Made by a program: the position numbers and the translations under genes
Shown: piece by piece, positions 24,856 to 32,647 of the stretch
Numbering within the stretch: position 1 is the stretch's first letter
Layout: the number at the start of each line of letters is the position of its first letter
Origin: RGIG3701 sp017403345
Lineage (GTDB): Bacteria; Planctomycetota; Planctomycetia; Pirellulales; Thermoguttaceae
Reading direction: 5' to 3'
Length of the DNA: 43,737 bases
Assembly: GCA_017403345.1 (NCBI GenBank)
Contig: JAFQOH010000075.1
Coordinates: 1-43,737, forward strand
Notes under the pieces: generated by a model
The model's database searches: none
Told to the model about the DNA's origin: nothing
Seen by the model: the letters and a program-made list of their open reading frames with translations, nothing else

Positions 24856-25806
24856 TTAGTTGGCCGGTTTTGCCGAAGGACGGCGCAGACGAGTGTTGAT
24901 GGAATCCTGATACCCAGCCTTCTTCCGTTCAAGTTCCGCGACACGTGCCGCGAGCGCCTGGTTGGCTTTCTGCATTGCCTGGTTTTCCTGTTCGTACGTG
25001 GAGTAGACCTTCGCAAGATGGTTTTTATTTTCCCCATGGAAGACCTTTGCGATCGGTTCCAGCGCGTACTCGCCGACTTCCGCCCCCTTACCGACGAGCG
25101 ATGTCATGTAGGCGATCTGTTTTTTCTGCTTTGCGATGAGATCCTGAAGGATGTATTCCTGCTCGACGTAGTAACGGATCTCAGCATCAAACGGAATGTA
25201 GTCCTCATTTTCGCTGGCGGCTTCCGCTTTATCGATCGGCATGCTGAAGAAGAGGGTCCAAGGCTCCAGATTCCGGTCGGAAAGCATCTGAGTCAAACGT
25301 TCATTTTTCTCGTAAGCGACCCGAGTGGGCTCGATCGCCGCATAGGGCTGGGCTGTGTCGCCGTCCACTCCGAACTTCCGGACCGTGAAGCGGCCGAGAT
25401 ACTCCAATTTGTCCGCATCATTTTTGGAGGCGCGGAACGCAAACAGGGGCGTGTTGACCGGGAGCTGAGCTTCCGTCAGGCCGGGAATGAAGACTTGGAA
25501 CATTCGGTCAGACGCGAACGTGCTGCGGACGCGGCAGTTGCGGTAGACCGGCCCGCGGAGATCCTGAAGCGCACGCAGGTACTTTTCCTGTTCGAAGATG
25601 GAACGAACGTACCCTTCCGTCTCCGGAAGTCCTTTGCCGACTTCATAGACACGGAGTTCTTCCTGCAGGGATTCAAGCTGCTTGGCCTGTTTTTTTTCTT
25701 CACTGCGCCAGACACTGTGCGTTTTCAGCGTGATGGCAGAAAAGTAAAAGCATACGCCGACTGCAATGACGATCAAACCGATCAGGATTTTATTTGTCAG
25801 GCACAT
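24856..25806 (-). CDS. Membrane-anchored coiled-coil protein of unknown function
   Basis: A 316-residue protein. The ATG is preceded by GGAGG at a four-base spacing. One N-terminal transmembrane helix (KILIGLIVIAVGVCFYFSA) is followed by a short coiled coil (about residues 36-55), a beta-rich middle (about 85-180), and a second coiled coil (about 210-305) rich in Gln, Lys, Glu and Ala. The N-in single-span topology would place most of it in the periplasm. I do not recognise the family; the style matches planctomycete proteins annotated as hypothetical. A near-consensus promoter lies upstream. Confidence 0.6.
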   Translation of the reverse strand: MCLTNKILIGLIVIAVGVCFYFSAITLKTHSVWRSEEKKQAKQLESLQEELRVYEVGKGLPETEGYVRSIFEQEKYLRALQDLRGPVYRNCRVRSTFASDRMFQVFIPGLTEAQLPVNTPLFAFRASKNDADKLEYLGRFTVRKFGVDGDTAQPYAAIEPTRVAYEKNERLTQMLSDRNLEPWTLFFSMPIDKAEAASENEDYIPFDAEIRYYVEQEYILQDLIAKQKKQIAYMTSLVGKGAEVGEYALEPIAKVFHGENKNHLAKVYSTYEQENQAMQKANQALAARVAELERKKAGYQDSINTRLRRPSAKPAN

Positions 25807-25897
25807 ATCGCCTCCATTTGCCGCGATTTTATGATAGACCGGTCCGGAAAATGAAAGGGATCCCGAACAGGTTCTAATGAACTTACGTTACGTTTCC

Positions 25898-25925
25898 AGT
25901 ATACTCCACGGGTACACTCTGTCAA
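25898..25925 (-). promoter_or_regulatory. Near-consensus sigma-70 promoter
   Basis: On the minus strand TTGACA (25925-25920) is followed after 16 bp by TATACT (25903-25898). The expected transcript start is about 85 bp before the gene at 24856-25806. The rest of the gap up to the bamA terminator (25926-26027) holds nothing I recognise. Confidence 0.75.
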
Positions 25926-26027
25926 GTATGATTTTCGGTTTTTTCCCATGAATTCTGAGAGATTTTTAAAAACCTCCATTTATTCCGCACAATCGTTTTA
26001 TTTCGAACGTTCGACACCTCATCAGAA

Positions 26028-26092
26028 AATCAAAAAAGGCGTAGCGGACACAGAGATCTTTGAAAATTTTACTCTGTGGCCGTTACGCCTTT
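26028..26092 (-). terminator. Long intrinsic terminator after bamA
   Basis: Arms AAAGGCGTAGCGGACACAGA and the matching CTCTGTGGCCGTTACGCCTT region form a stem of about 20 bp with two mismatches. On the minus strand it is followed by a TTTTTTGATTTT tract. It lies about 85 bp past the bamA stop codon. Confidence 0.85.
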
Positions 26093-26176
26093 ACCTCTTC
26101 ATTCCATCATCCCTCCAGTCCTTCATCCTTAGTGTTTTGGGACGGGTAGATGGGGGAGAGCTTTCTGTTTTCTGAC

Positions 26177-29100
26177 TTAGCGCTGAAGGCCCATTCGGAA
26201 ACTGAAAAGTTCCTTCTCATCGCCGTCTTCCCTAACGATCGGAACGGCAAAGTCGAGTGCCATAGGAGCGGGACCAAGCGCCGGCATGGAGATCCGGAAA
26301 CCGGCACCGATGGCGACGCGGTAATTGTCCTCCCAGCTGTCGATCTTCGATTCGACGGTGCCCGTGTCGCAGAAAATGACTCCGCGAATGGCATCGTCCG
26401 CCGTGATCGGGAAAAGGTATTCCAGCGAGGCCAGGATCATCATGTTGCCGCCGACAGCGTAACCGTTTTCCAGCGGTGAAACTCCGCGATACTCGAAACC
26501 GCGGATCGTGGAGGAACCGCCGGCAAAATACGATTCGTAGATCGGAGTGTCGTCTCCCGTCCAGGAGAACGAAGACGTGAAGCTCAGCACGTGCCGGCCC
26601 GACATATCGGCGCGTTCGTAGAGGAGCCAGTATTTCTTGAACTGTGCGTTGAAGCGCGGATAGCTCCAAGTTCCGACGACCTGTTCGAACTCGATGGACG
26701 CATAGTATCCTTCTGTCGCGAGGAAGGAACTGTCTCGGCGGTCCTGTACCAATCGGAAACTGAAACCGAAGAGGCTGGAATGACCGAGGGCGTTTTCCAG
26801 ACGGGAAGGAGTCGGACGCACGGGATCGTCGAGGTAAACGTCGAAACCGCGAAATCCAAAGTACGCACGCATATCGTGAGTCAGTGCGCGACTGAAGGTG
26901 ATGCTTCCGCCGACACGCCGTTCGTCCCAGTATTTGTAGTTGCGCTCATAGTACATTGCGCTCGTTCCCAGCCCGATCTGCGTATTGAACAGGTAGGGTT
27001 CGTCAAAACTCACGGCATAGCGGGAGACTTCCGTACCGGGCATCAATTCCATGCGGAAATGCTGTCCTCTTCCGCGCCACACGGTACCGTTTTTGATGTC
27101 GCTCCAGCTTTTCGGCCAGCGTCGAATGTCGAAGTTCTGTTCATCCACCACCACGGAACCGACCAGACCGGAGTCGGAACTCACTCCCACGGAGAACATG
27201 ATGCGTCCTGTGGTCGTTTCCTCTGCGCTTGCCGTGATGGGGAGGCTCTGACGCTGCCAGTCTCCCAGCGAGTATCCGGCTGCCGGAGTGTCGCCGATGA
27301 CTGGAGAAAATGGCGTTTCGTCCGGATTCGAGATCCCCGGCTGCGGAGGAGGCGCCAACGCCTGGCCCGTACGCGGATTGATGGACTCGATCTGTGCCGC
27401 CGGTGCGGATCCTGCGAGTTCCGAGGAGGCCCACGACGGTGAATCGACTGACACTGTGGAAGCCGGTGTGGAAGCCGGTGTGGAAGCCGGTGTGGAAATG
27501 CCGTTTTCCGGACTGTTTCCGCGAATGACCATGGACTCGCCGGAAGTCTGTCCCAGCGCATGATCGGTATTCAAAAGCGGTGCGTTCGTTCCGGAAAAAC
27601 TTTCCGTTTCTTCGTAAACCGGGATCTTCTGAAGCGGTACATTTCCGGAAGACGGTGTGCACGGTACACCATTTTGTGCGTGCATTGCCGGTGTATAGCG
27701 TACTTCGTGCTGATATTTTGCAGAACGGTTCCGTACCTGAACGGGTATGTTTCCGTAGGCAGGGTCGTCATTCGTCACGCACACTTCACCGTTGAGGTGC
27801 AGATCGGTCTCTTCTTCCGGAAATTCGTAGGTCCGGATGACTTTTCCGCTTTCACGGTCGATCAGTTCCATGCACCAGACCGCCTCCATGGCCGGAGCGT
27901 CCGAAGAAACCTCCGAACCTGCCGCGTTGCCCGAGTTTGCCAAATGAGACTGTGCGGCATCGTTTTTGTCCGTGTCTTCCGCGGTATTCTCCACAGCCTC
28001 CGCCTCTTCGATGGGACGCAGGACGGTGTGTATGTTGACGTCCATGAACGTTTCGTTTTCCTGAAGCTGGAACGAATCGTCCACGTCTGCGATGGTCGTT
28101 TTGAGAGCCTGGTGCGATCGTTCGCCCGACAGAGCCGCGCGTCCCGCACCGCCGCCGAGGCTCGCAGCTCCGGCAGAGGAAGATGTTCCGGCAGAAGAGG
28201 CGCTTCCGGAAGCCGCGCTTCCAGCCCCCCGTCCCGGAGCCGTTCCAGATCCGGCAGCTGCACCGGCATTGGATCCGACCTGTGCGGCGATCTCCGCTTC
28301 TTCTGCAAGTTCCGGCGGCGAGTAGATGATTTTCGGCATTTGTCCCTGTGCCGGATCGACGGCAAAGAGCTGCGAGGACTTCAGACGGCGTTCCGACTGC
28401 TGGAGTTCGTAAACGTTGACGAGATCACCGGGTTTCACGGAAAGACGATTCAGGACCGTCGAGATCTGCGTATGCGGGAATTCACCCTCGATGACCACGT
28501 TCACGCGTCCGACGCGGTAGGTCTTTCCTTCCTTGATCGAGAACACGATGTCGCACTGGCCAGGATCATCCAGCATCTTCATCTCGGCATTGATGTCGGC
28601 AAAGACGTACCCTTGGCGTCCGTAACGTTTCCGAACGCGCATGATGCTCATGTCCAAGCGGTCTTTGTTGAAAGGCTTGCCTTCTTCGATCTTCATGTCT
28701 TCCGCCAGAACGGAAGCGTCAAACTGCTCGTTTCCGACGAATCGGATCTCGCGAATGTGGGCCTGCGGTCCTTCTTCGATGACGAACGTCACGTCGTTCC
28801 AGCCGGTGTCGCTCGTGCGCTTGACCCGGCGTCCGATCCGTGCGTAAAAGAATCCCAGCCGGCGATAGTAGTCTTCCAGTACCCGAATGTCTTCCTGGAG
28901 CGTTTCGTTCCGCAGTTCCCCCTTGAAGATCCAAAGGAAACCGGGTTTGCTCTGGATGACAGTCTTTAAACGTGCGTCCGAGGCGATCGTGTTGCCGATG
29001 AATTCTGTCTTGCCGATACGGAGTTTCGGCCCGGGATTAATGAGGTAAATGACGCCGGGGTCGCCGACTTTGTCTCCCTGGATCGTTTTGATCGAGGCGC

Positions 29101-30169
29101 GCGCGTAACCGTGGAAATGGTAGAGAGTCTCCAGTTTCTTACGTCCCTCTTCTACGTCGTACGGACTGAAAGGCCGGCCGGGGACCAGTCCGCACTCGGT
29201 TTCCAGAAGTCCGATGCGCATGGGACCGTTTCCCTGAAAACGCAGGTAGCGCATGACCGGGCGCTCTTCGACCTTGAAGATCACCACGACGCCGTCGTTG
29301 ACCGAGCGAATGTACGGCTCCACGAGCGTAAAAAGACGCGACTGATTCAGACGCAGAATGTCATCGTCCAGGTTCGCGGACTTGAAGGCATGGCTTGGCC
29401 GCATGTGGATCTGCTGAAGTATCTTCTCCGTAGAATGACGGGAATTGCCAATGATCTGCACGTCACGGACGATCTTTCCCTCGTGTTCCCGTCCCTGGGT
29501 CATTCGGGAGTCTGCTGTGTCGACCGCCAGCCCGTTGCCCGAAATTTTCGCATCAGGGGAAGAGCCCGTTTGGGCTGCGTCTGTTTTGCCAGTGCCAGAT
29601 CCAGCAGTTCCAGCGGTTCCAGGAGTTCCAGCAGTTCCAGCAGTTCCAGCAGTTCCAGCAGTTCCAGCAGTTCCGTCCGATGAAGTCCCCGGAAGCTGCA
29701 CTTCCTGTGTATCAGCTCCCGTCAGAACAGATTCAGCGTCAGCACCCAGCGGTGCATTGATCGGCGCAATGTCCATCACCCCGGTTTCCGGAAGCGGAAG
29801 TGCCGCATGAGCGCCGCCCGCAGTCAGTTCGTCACTTCCAGGAGAATTCGTGTTTCGCGTACTCAAAAGATCTCCCGGCGTCTCCGGAACATCGGCACTC
29901 TGAGCTTCCGCCTGCGGCAGATCCGGAGAGGCTGCGGCGTTTGAGAAACTTCCTTCCGGCTCAAAAGTTCCAGGAAGAATGTTCGCAGCATTCTCACTCA
30001 CGTAAAAATCGGACGGCGTTCCGGGAGCTGCCCGCAGTTCTGCAGGCAAAAAATGGACCAGCAGGAATCCCCATCCCGCCAGAAGGCAAGAAAATCCGTA
30101 TCGCGCAAACGCCGGACGACGATGCGGAACTGCCTTTTTCTGAATTTCCTGATTGTACGCTCGTACCAT
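26177..30169 (-). CDS. bamA: BamA, outer-membrane protein assembly factor, with large inserts
   Basis: A 1330-residue protein, far longer than the roughly 800 of proteobacterial BamA. It inserts beta-barrel proteins into the outer membrane. An N-terminal hydrophobic signal (about residues 25-47) is followed by a Pro/Ala/Gly/Thr-rich region (48-225) with GTA triplet repeats. Five POTRA-like domains follow from about 229 to 615, with openings such as VRDVQIIGN, YLRFQGN, IGKTEFIGN, IREIRFVGN and VGRVNVVIEG. A low-complexity insert of about 370 residues (615-988) includes Gly/Ala/Ser-rich and STPA repeats. The C-terminal Omp85 barrel (about 990-1330) contains FAGGSSTIRGFEYRG, the VRGF-type lid-loop motif. 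The start has only a weak AGAGA upstream. Confidence 0.93.
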   Translation of the reverse strand: MVRAYNQEIQKKAVPHRRPAFARYGFSCLLAGWGFLLVHFLPAELRAAPGTPSDFYVSENAANILPGTFEPEGSFSNAAASPDLPQAEAQSADVPETPGDLLSTRNTNSPGSDELTAGGAHAALPLPETGVMDIAPINAPLGADAESVLTGADTQEVQLPGTSSDGTAGTAGTAGTAGTAGTPGTAGTAGSGTGKTDAAQTGSSPDAKISGNGLAVDTADSRMTQGREHEGKIVRDVQIIGNSRHSTEKILQQIHMRPSHAFKSANLDDDILRLNQSRLFTLVEPYIRSVNDGVVVIFKVEERPVMRYLRFQGNGPMRIGLLETECGLVPGRPFSPYDVEEGRKKLETLYHFHGYARASIKTIQGDKVGDPGVIYLINPGPKLRIGKTEFIGNTIASDARLKTVIQSKPGFLWIFKGELRNETLQEDIRVLEDYYRRLGFFYARIGRRVKRTSDTGWNDVTFVIEEGPQAHIREIRFVGNEQFDASVLAEDMKIEEGKPFNKDRLDMSIMRVRKRYGRQGYVFADINAEMKMLDDPGQCDIVFSIKEGKTYRVGRVNVVIEGEFPHTQISTVLNRLSVKPGDLVNVYELQQSERRLKSSQLFAVDPAQGQMPKIIYSPPELAEEAEIAAQVGSNAGAAAGSGTAPGRGAGSAASGSASSAGTSSSAGAASLGGGAGRAALSGERSHQALKTTIADVDDSFQLQENETFMDVNIHTVLRPIEEAEAVENTAEDTDKNDAAQSHLANSGNAAGSEVSSDAPAMEAVWCMELIDRESGKVIRTYEFPEEETDLHLNGEVCVTNDDPAYGNIPVQVRNRSAKYQHEVRYTPAMHAQNGVPCTPSSGNVPLQKIPVYEETESFSGTNAPLLNTDHALGQTSGESMVIRGNSPENGISTPASTPASTPASTVSVDSPSWASSELAGSAPAAQIESINPRTGQALAPPPQPGISNPDETPFSPVIGDTPAAGYSLGDWQRQSLPITASAEETTTGRIMFSVGVSSDSGLVGSVVVDEQNFDIRRWPKSWSDIKNGTVWRGRGQHFRMELMPGTEVSRYAVSFDEPYLFNTQIGLGTSAMYYERNYKYWDERRVGGSITFSRALTHDMRAYFGFRGFDVYLDDPVRPTPSRLENALGHSSLFGFSFRLVQDRRDSSFLATEGYYASIEFEQVVGTWSYPRFNAQFKKYWLLYERADMSGRHVLSFTSSFSWTGDDTPIYESYFAGGSSTIRGFEYRGVSPLENGYAVGGNMMILASLEYLFPITADDAIRGVIFCDTGTVESKIDSWEDNYRVAIGAGFRISMPALGPAPMALDFAVPIVREDGDEKELFSFRMGLQR
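27446..27497. repeat. 12-bp in-frame repeat in bamA
   Basis: GGTGTGGAAGCC and close variants repeat in tandem, encoding Ser-Thr-Pro-Ala four-residue units on the minus strand, within the linker between the POTRA domains and the barrel. Confidence 0.8.
29592..29673. repeat. 9-bp in-frame repeat in bamA
   Basis: CAGTTCCAG-type nonamers repeat about nine times, encoding Gly-Thr-Ala triplets (about residues 166-187) in the N-terminal low-complexity region of BamA. The unit length of nine keeps the frame whatever the copy number. Confidence 0.85.
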
Positions 30170-30420
30170 GAACGGTCTCTACTTTTAATGTTGCGATGGA
30201 TGTGTTGCGATAAATTGATGCTGCGGGAAATATACACGCTGCCACGATTAATACAAAATTTGGCGATTTTCGGCAAGATTAATTTAGATGAATTTCCATA
30301 AATCTTGAAGATTTTGAAAAAAACCAGAGAAAAAGATTCAAGTTTAGAAAAAAACTTGCCGAGGAGGTGAGATTTTCATCACAAAATGGATCTTAAGCAT
30401 TTTCCCAAATACTCTTCAAG
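30170..30420. other. Noncoding gap between bamA and the ftsY terminator
   Basis: An AT-rich region of 251 bp. On the minus strand TTGCCG and TATTAA with a 17-bp spacer (about 30250-30278) could be a bamA promoter, but the fit is modest. I see no gene; short frames here have no family features. Confidence 0.35.
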
Positions 30421-30462
30421 AAAAAAAACGGAACTCGCCGCTTTAAGGAAAACGGGAGTTCC
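30421..30462 (-). terminator. Intrinsic terminator of the rho-ribH-nusB-ftsY gene cluster
   Basis: The perfect 7-bp arms GGAACTC and GAGTTCC, extended by partial CCG/CGG pairing, are followed on the minus strand by G and an eight-T run. It lies 27 bp beyond the ftsY stop codon. Confidence 0.88.
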
Positions 30463-30488
30463 AGTCTGGATCGAAAAAAACAGCAGCC

Positions 30489-31403
30489 TCAGTCCGCAAA
30501 CATGGCGTCAACGTAGGCATCCGGATCAAAGAGAGCCAGATCCTCCGCCTTCTCGCCGACCCCAACGTACTTGACGGGCAGGTCCACCTGCTTGCGGATC
30601 GCGACCGCACATCCTCCTTTTGCCGTTCCGTCCAGCTTGGCGAGTATCAGGCCGTTGCAGTGAACGCATTCGGTAAAATGCTTCGCCTGACTGATCCCGT
30701 TCTGTCCCGTCGTGGCGTCGAGCACCAGCAGGATCTCGTGCGGCGCACTTGGACAGACTTTCCCAATGACACGATGGATCTTTTCTAGCTCACGCATCAG
30801 ATTGACCTGCGTCTGGAGCCGTCCGGCAGTATCGACGATGCAGACGTCCGCTTTCTTTGCGATCGCGGTTTCGACCGCACTGAATGCGACGCTCGCAGGA
30901 TCGCATCCCGGTTTTCCTGTGACGATCTCCGCCCCAAGACGCCCGGCCCAGACCGTCAGCTGCTCCACGGCAGCCGCGCGGAAAGTGTCTGCCGCACCGA
31001 GGACGACGGATTTTCCCTGATCGCGAAACATTTTTGTCAACTTGGCGATGGAGGTCGTTTTCCCGCTTCCGTTCACCCCGCAGACCATGATGACGGTCGT
31101 CTCTCCGTCACGAAGTTTGACCGGAGCCGAATCCTGACGCATGATCTCCTTGAGTTTCACCTTTACGGAAGCCGTGAGGTCCTCCATGAAAACGACTCTG
31201 CCGCGAAATTCTTTCCGAGTCTCCTCCCGGATCTCTTTTGCTGCTTCGACCCCCATGTCCGTCCGGATCAGTGAGGCAAAAAGCTCTTCCAGAAAAGTAT
31301 CGTCGACCAGCCGCCCCTCTTTTTTAAAAAGGTCACGGATGTCTGTGTTCAAAATTTGTTTCGTCTTTTCCAGACCACGCTTAATGATTCCGAAAAGTCC
31401 CAT
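30489..31403 (-). CDS. ftsY: Signal recognition particle receptor FtsY
   Basis: A 304-residue protein from the ATG at 31403 (AAGGAAACCTG upstream); 18 further codons upstream are unlikely to be translated. It has the N and G domains of SRP GTPases: an N-terminal amphipathic helix (GLFGIIKRGLEKTKQIL), then the G1 loop GVNGSGKTTSIAKL, DTFRAAA, the G3 motif DTAGRLQ and the G4 motif LAKLDGTAKGG. The acidic A domain of E. coli FtsY is absent, as in many bacteria. It docks SRP-bound ribosomes at the membrane. It is the last gene of the cluster with nusB, ribH and rho; nusB ends 80 bp upstream. Confidence 0.97.
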   Translation of the reverse strand: MGLFGIIKRGLEKTKQILNTDIRDLFKKEGRLVDDTFLEELFASLIRTDMGVEAAKEIREETRKEFRGRVVFMEDLTASVKVKLKEIMRQDSAPVKLRDGETTVIMVCGVNGSGKTTSIAKLTKMFRDQGKSVVLGAADTFRAAAVEQLTVWAGRLGAEIVTGKPGCDPASVAFSAVETAIAKKADVCIVDTAGRLQTQVNLMRELEKIHRVIGKVCPSAPHEILLVLDATTGQNGISQAKHFTECVHCNGLILAKLDGTAKGGCAVAIRKQVDLPVKYVGVGEKAEDLALFDPDAYVDAMFAD

Positions 31404-31483
31404 CAGGTTTCCTTTTGAAATGATGAAAATATCTGACACAGGCCCGGCTCTGCACACTCGACCAGGCTCACGCTCGGTAAAAT

Positions 31484-31936
31484 TTAAGATCTCTGAGTTT
31501 CAGAAACCGGAATGGCGGCTAATTGTCCCGCTTCTTCCAGATTTTTACGGATCCGGTCCAGGACACCATTCACGAAACTTCCGGATTTTTTGTCGCCGTA
31601 CTCTTTCGCGATCTCAATGGCCTCGTTCATGATGATGGCGACCGGCTCGCGAATATTCATCAGCTCGTAGATGCCGATGCGAAGGACATTTTTGTCCGTT
31701 TCCGCAAGACGTGAAAATTTCCAGTTTTCCAAAACCGCTTCGATCTGCGCGTCCAGTTCCTCCATGCGCAGACCAACGCCGTTGATGAGACGATTCGCGT
31801 AACGGATCTGCTCCTCATCATGTTTAACGCGCTCTGCGATCATCTCCTCCTGACTTCCCTGCGTCGGATTCAGTGCCTTGCTGAACAAAACCTGAAGAGC
31901 GACGACTCGGGCACGGCGATTTTTATCGATCAGCAT
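31484..31936 (-). CDS. nusB: Transcription antitermination factor NusB
   Basis: A 150-residue all-helical protein: RRARVVALQVLF at the start, WKFSRLAETDKNVLRIGIYEL in the middle and MNEAIEIAKEYGDKKSGSFVNGVLD near the end are all family hallmarks. NusB with NusE binds boxA RNA to form antitermination complexes on rRNA operons. It sits downstream of ribH, a common bacterial pairing, and of rho, which makes an antiterminator and a terminator neighbours. GGAG lies 11 bases upstream of the ATG, a rather long spacing. Confidence 0.96.
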   Translation of the reverse strand: MLIDKNRRARVVALQVLFSKALNPTQGSQEEMIAERVKHDEEQIRYANRLINGVGLRMEELDAQIEAVLENWKFSRLAETDKNVLRIGIYELMNIREPVAIIMNEAIEIAKEYGDKKSGSFVNGVLDRIRKNLEEAGQLAAIPVSETQRS

Positions 31937-32057
31937 TTTATTTTGATCTCCAATTCCTCTTTTGTTCTTTTTTATGAAAAGGACTCTGCGCCGCCCGATC
32001 TCCGTCTCGTTTCGCGGAGTAAGCGTGTGCGCAGTAAGGTCTGTGTAGCCTGCATTT

Positions 32058-32558
32058 TCAGCCGACCTGCTTCAGCAGATCGAGCATTTCGACCAGCGCT
32101 TCTGCACAATCCGCGCCTTTGTTTCCCAAGTGCGCTTTTTGAGCTTTGTCGTGCGCAGTATCATCAAACGCACTGCGCGCCAGAGCCTGCTCCACCGTGT
32201 TGCAGGTCAGGACGCCAAACAGGACCGGCTTGCCGGAACGTGCACCTTGTTCCGCAAACATGAGACTCACCGCTCGATTGATGTGCTCGTCATGCGACGT
32301 CTCTCCCTTAATGACGGCTCCAAGTGCCAAAACACCGGCATATTCCGATTTCTGAACGAGTTTTCCAGATACCGTCGGTATCTCAAACGCTCCCGGTACA
32401 CGAAAAACGTCGATCTTTTCCTCTGAAATGCCGATTTCCGCAAATTTTTTCAGTGCACCTTGCAGCAGGCGCTCCGTGATCGTCTGATTGAATTTTGCGA
32501 CGATGATCGCAATGCGTCCCTGAATTTCCGAATTCAGTTTCCCTTCATAAATGGTCAT
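32058..32558 (-). CDS. ribH: 6,7-dimethyl-8-ribityllumazine synthase
   Basis: A 166-residue protein from the ATG at 32558 (AGGAC upstream); the longer frame would overlap rho. It catalyses the penultimate step of riboflavin synthesis. Conserved blocks: IIVAKFNQTITERLLQGAL, VFRVPGAFEIP, LGAVIKGETSHDEHINRA with the catalytic-region histidine, and LFGVLTCNTVEQALAR. The tail is about ten residues longer than in most homologues and is Leu/Ala/Glu-rich. No other rib gene is in the window and no FMN riboswitch is seen upstream, so expression probably depends on the rho transcript. Confidence 0.96.
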   Translation of the reverse strand: MTIYEGKLNSEIQGRIAIIVAKFNQTITERLLQGALKKFAEIGISEEKIDVFRVPGAFEIPTVSGKLVQKSEYAGVLALGAVIKGETSHDEHINRAVSLMFAEQGARSGKPVLFGVLTCNTVEQALARSAFDDTAHDKAQKAHLGNKGADCAEALVEMLDLLKQVG

Positions 32559-32647
32559 TTTTTGTCCTGTCTGGGTTACGTTAATGTTTCTTCCGAGCTC
32601 ATTCGGAAGCCTGTGCGTTTTCGCCGGAGCCGTCTGCTGCCGAAACC

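Noticed and set aside
27560..28969. A plus-strand frame opposite bamA as a gene
   Set aside because: It is antisense to POTRA and linker coding sequence; the composition follows bamA codon positions.
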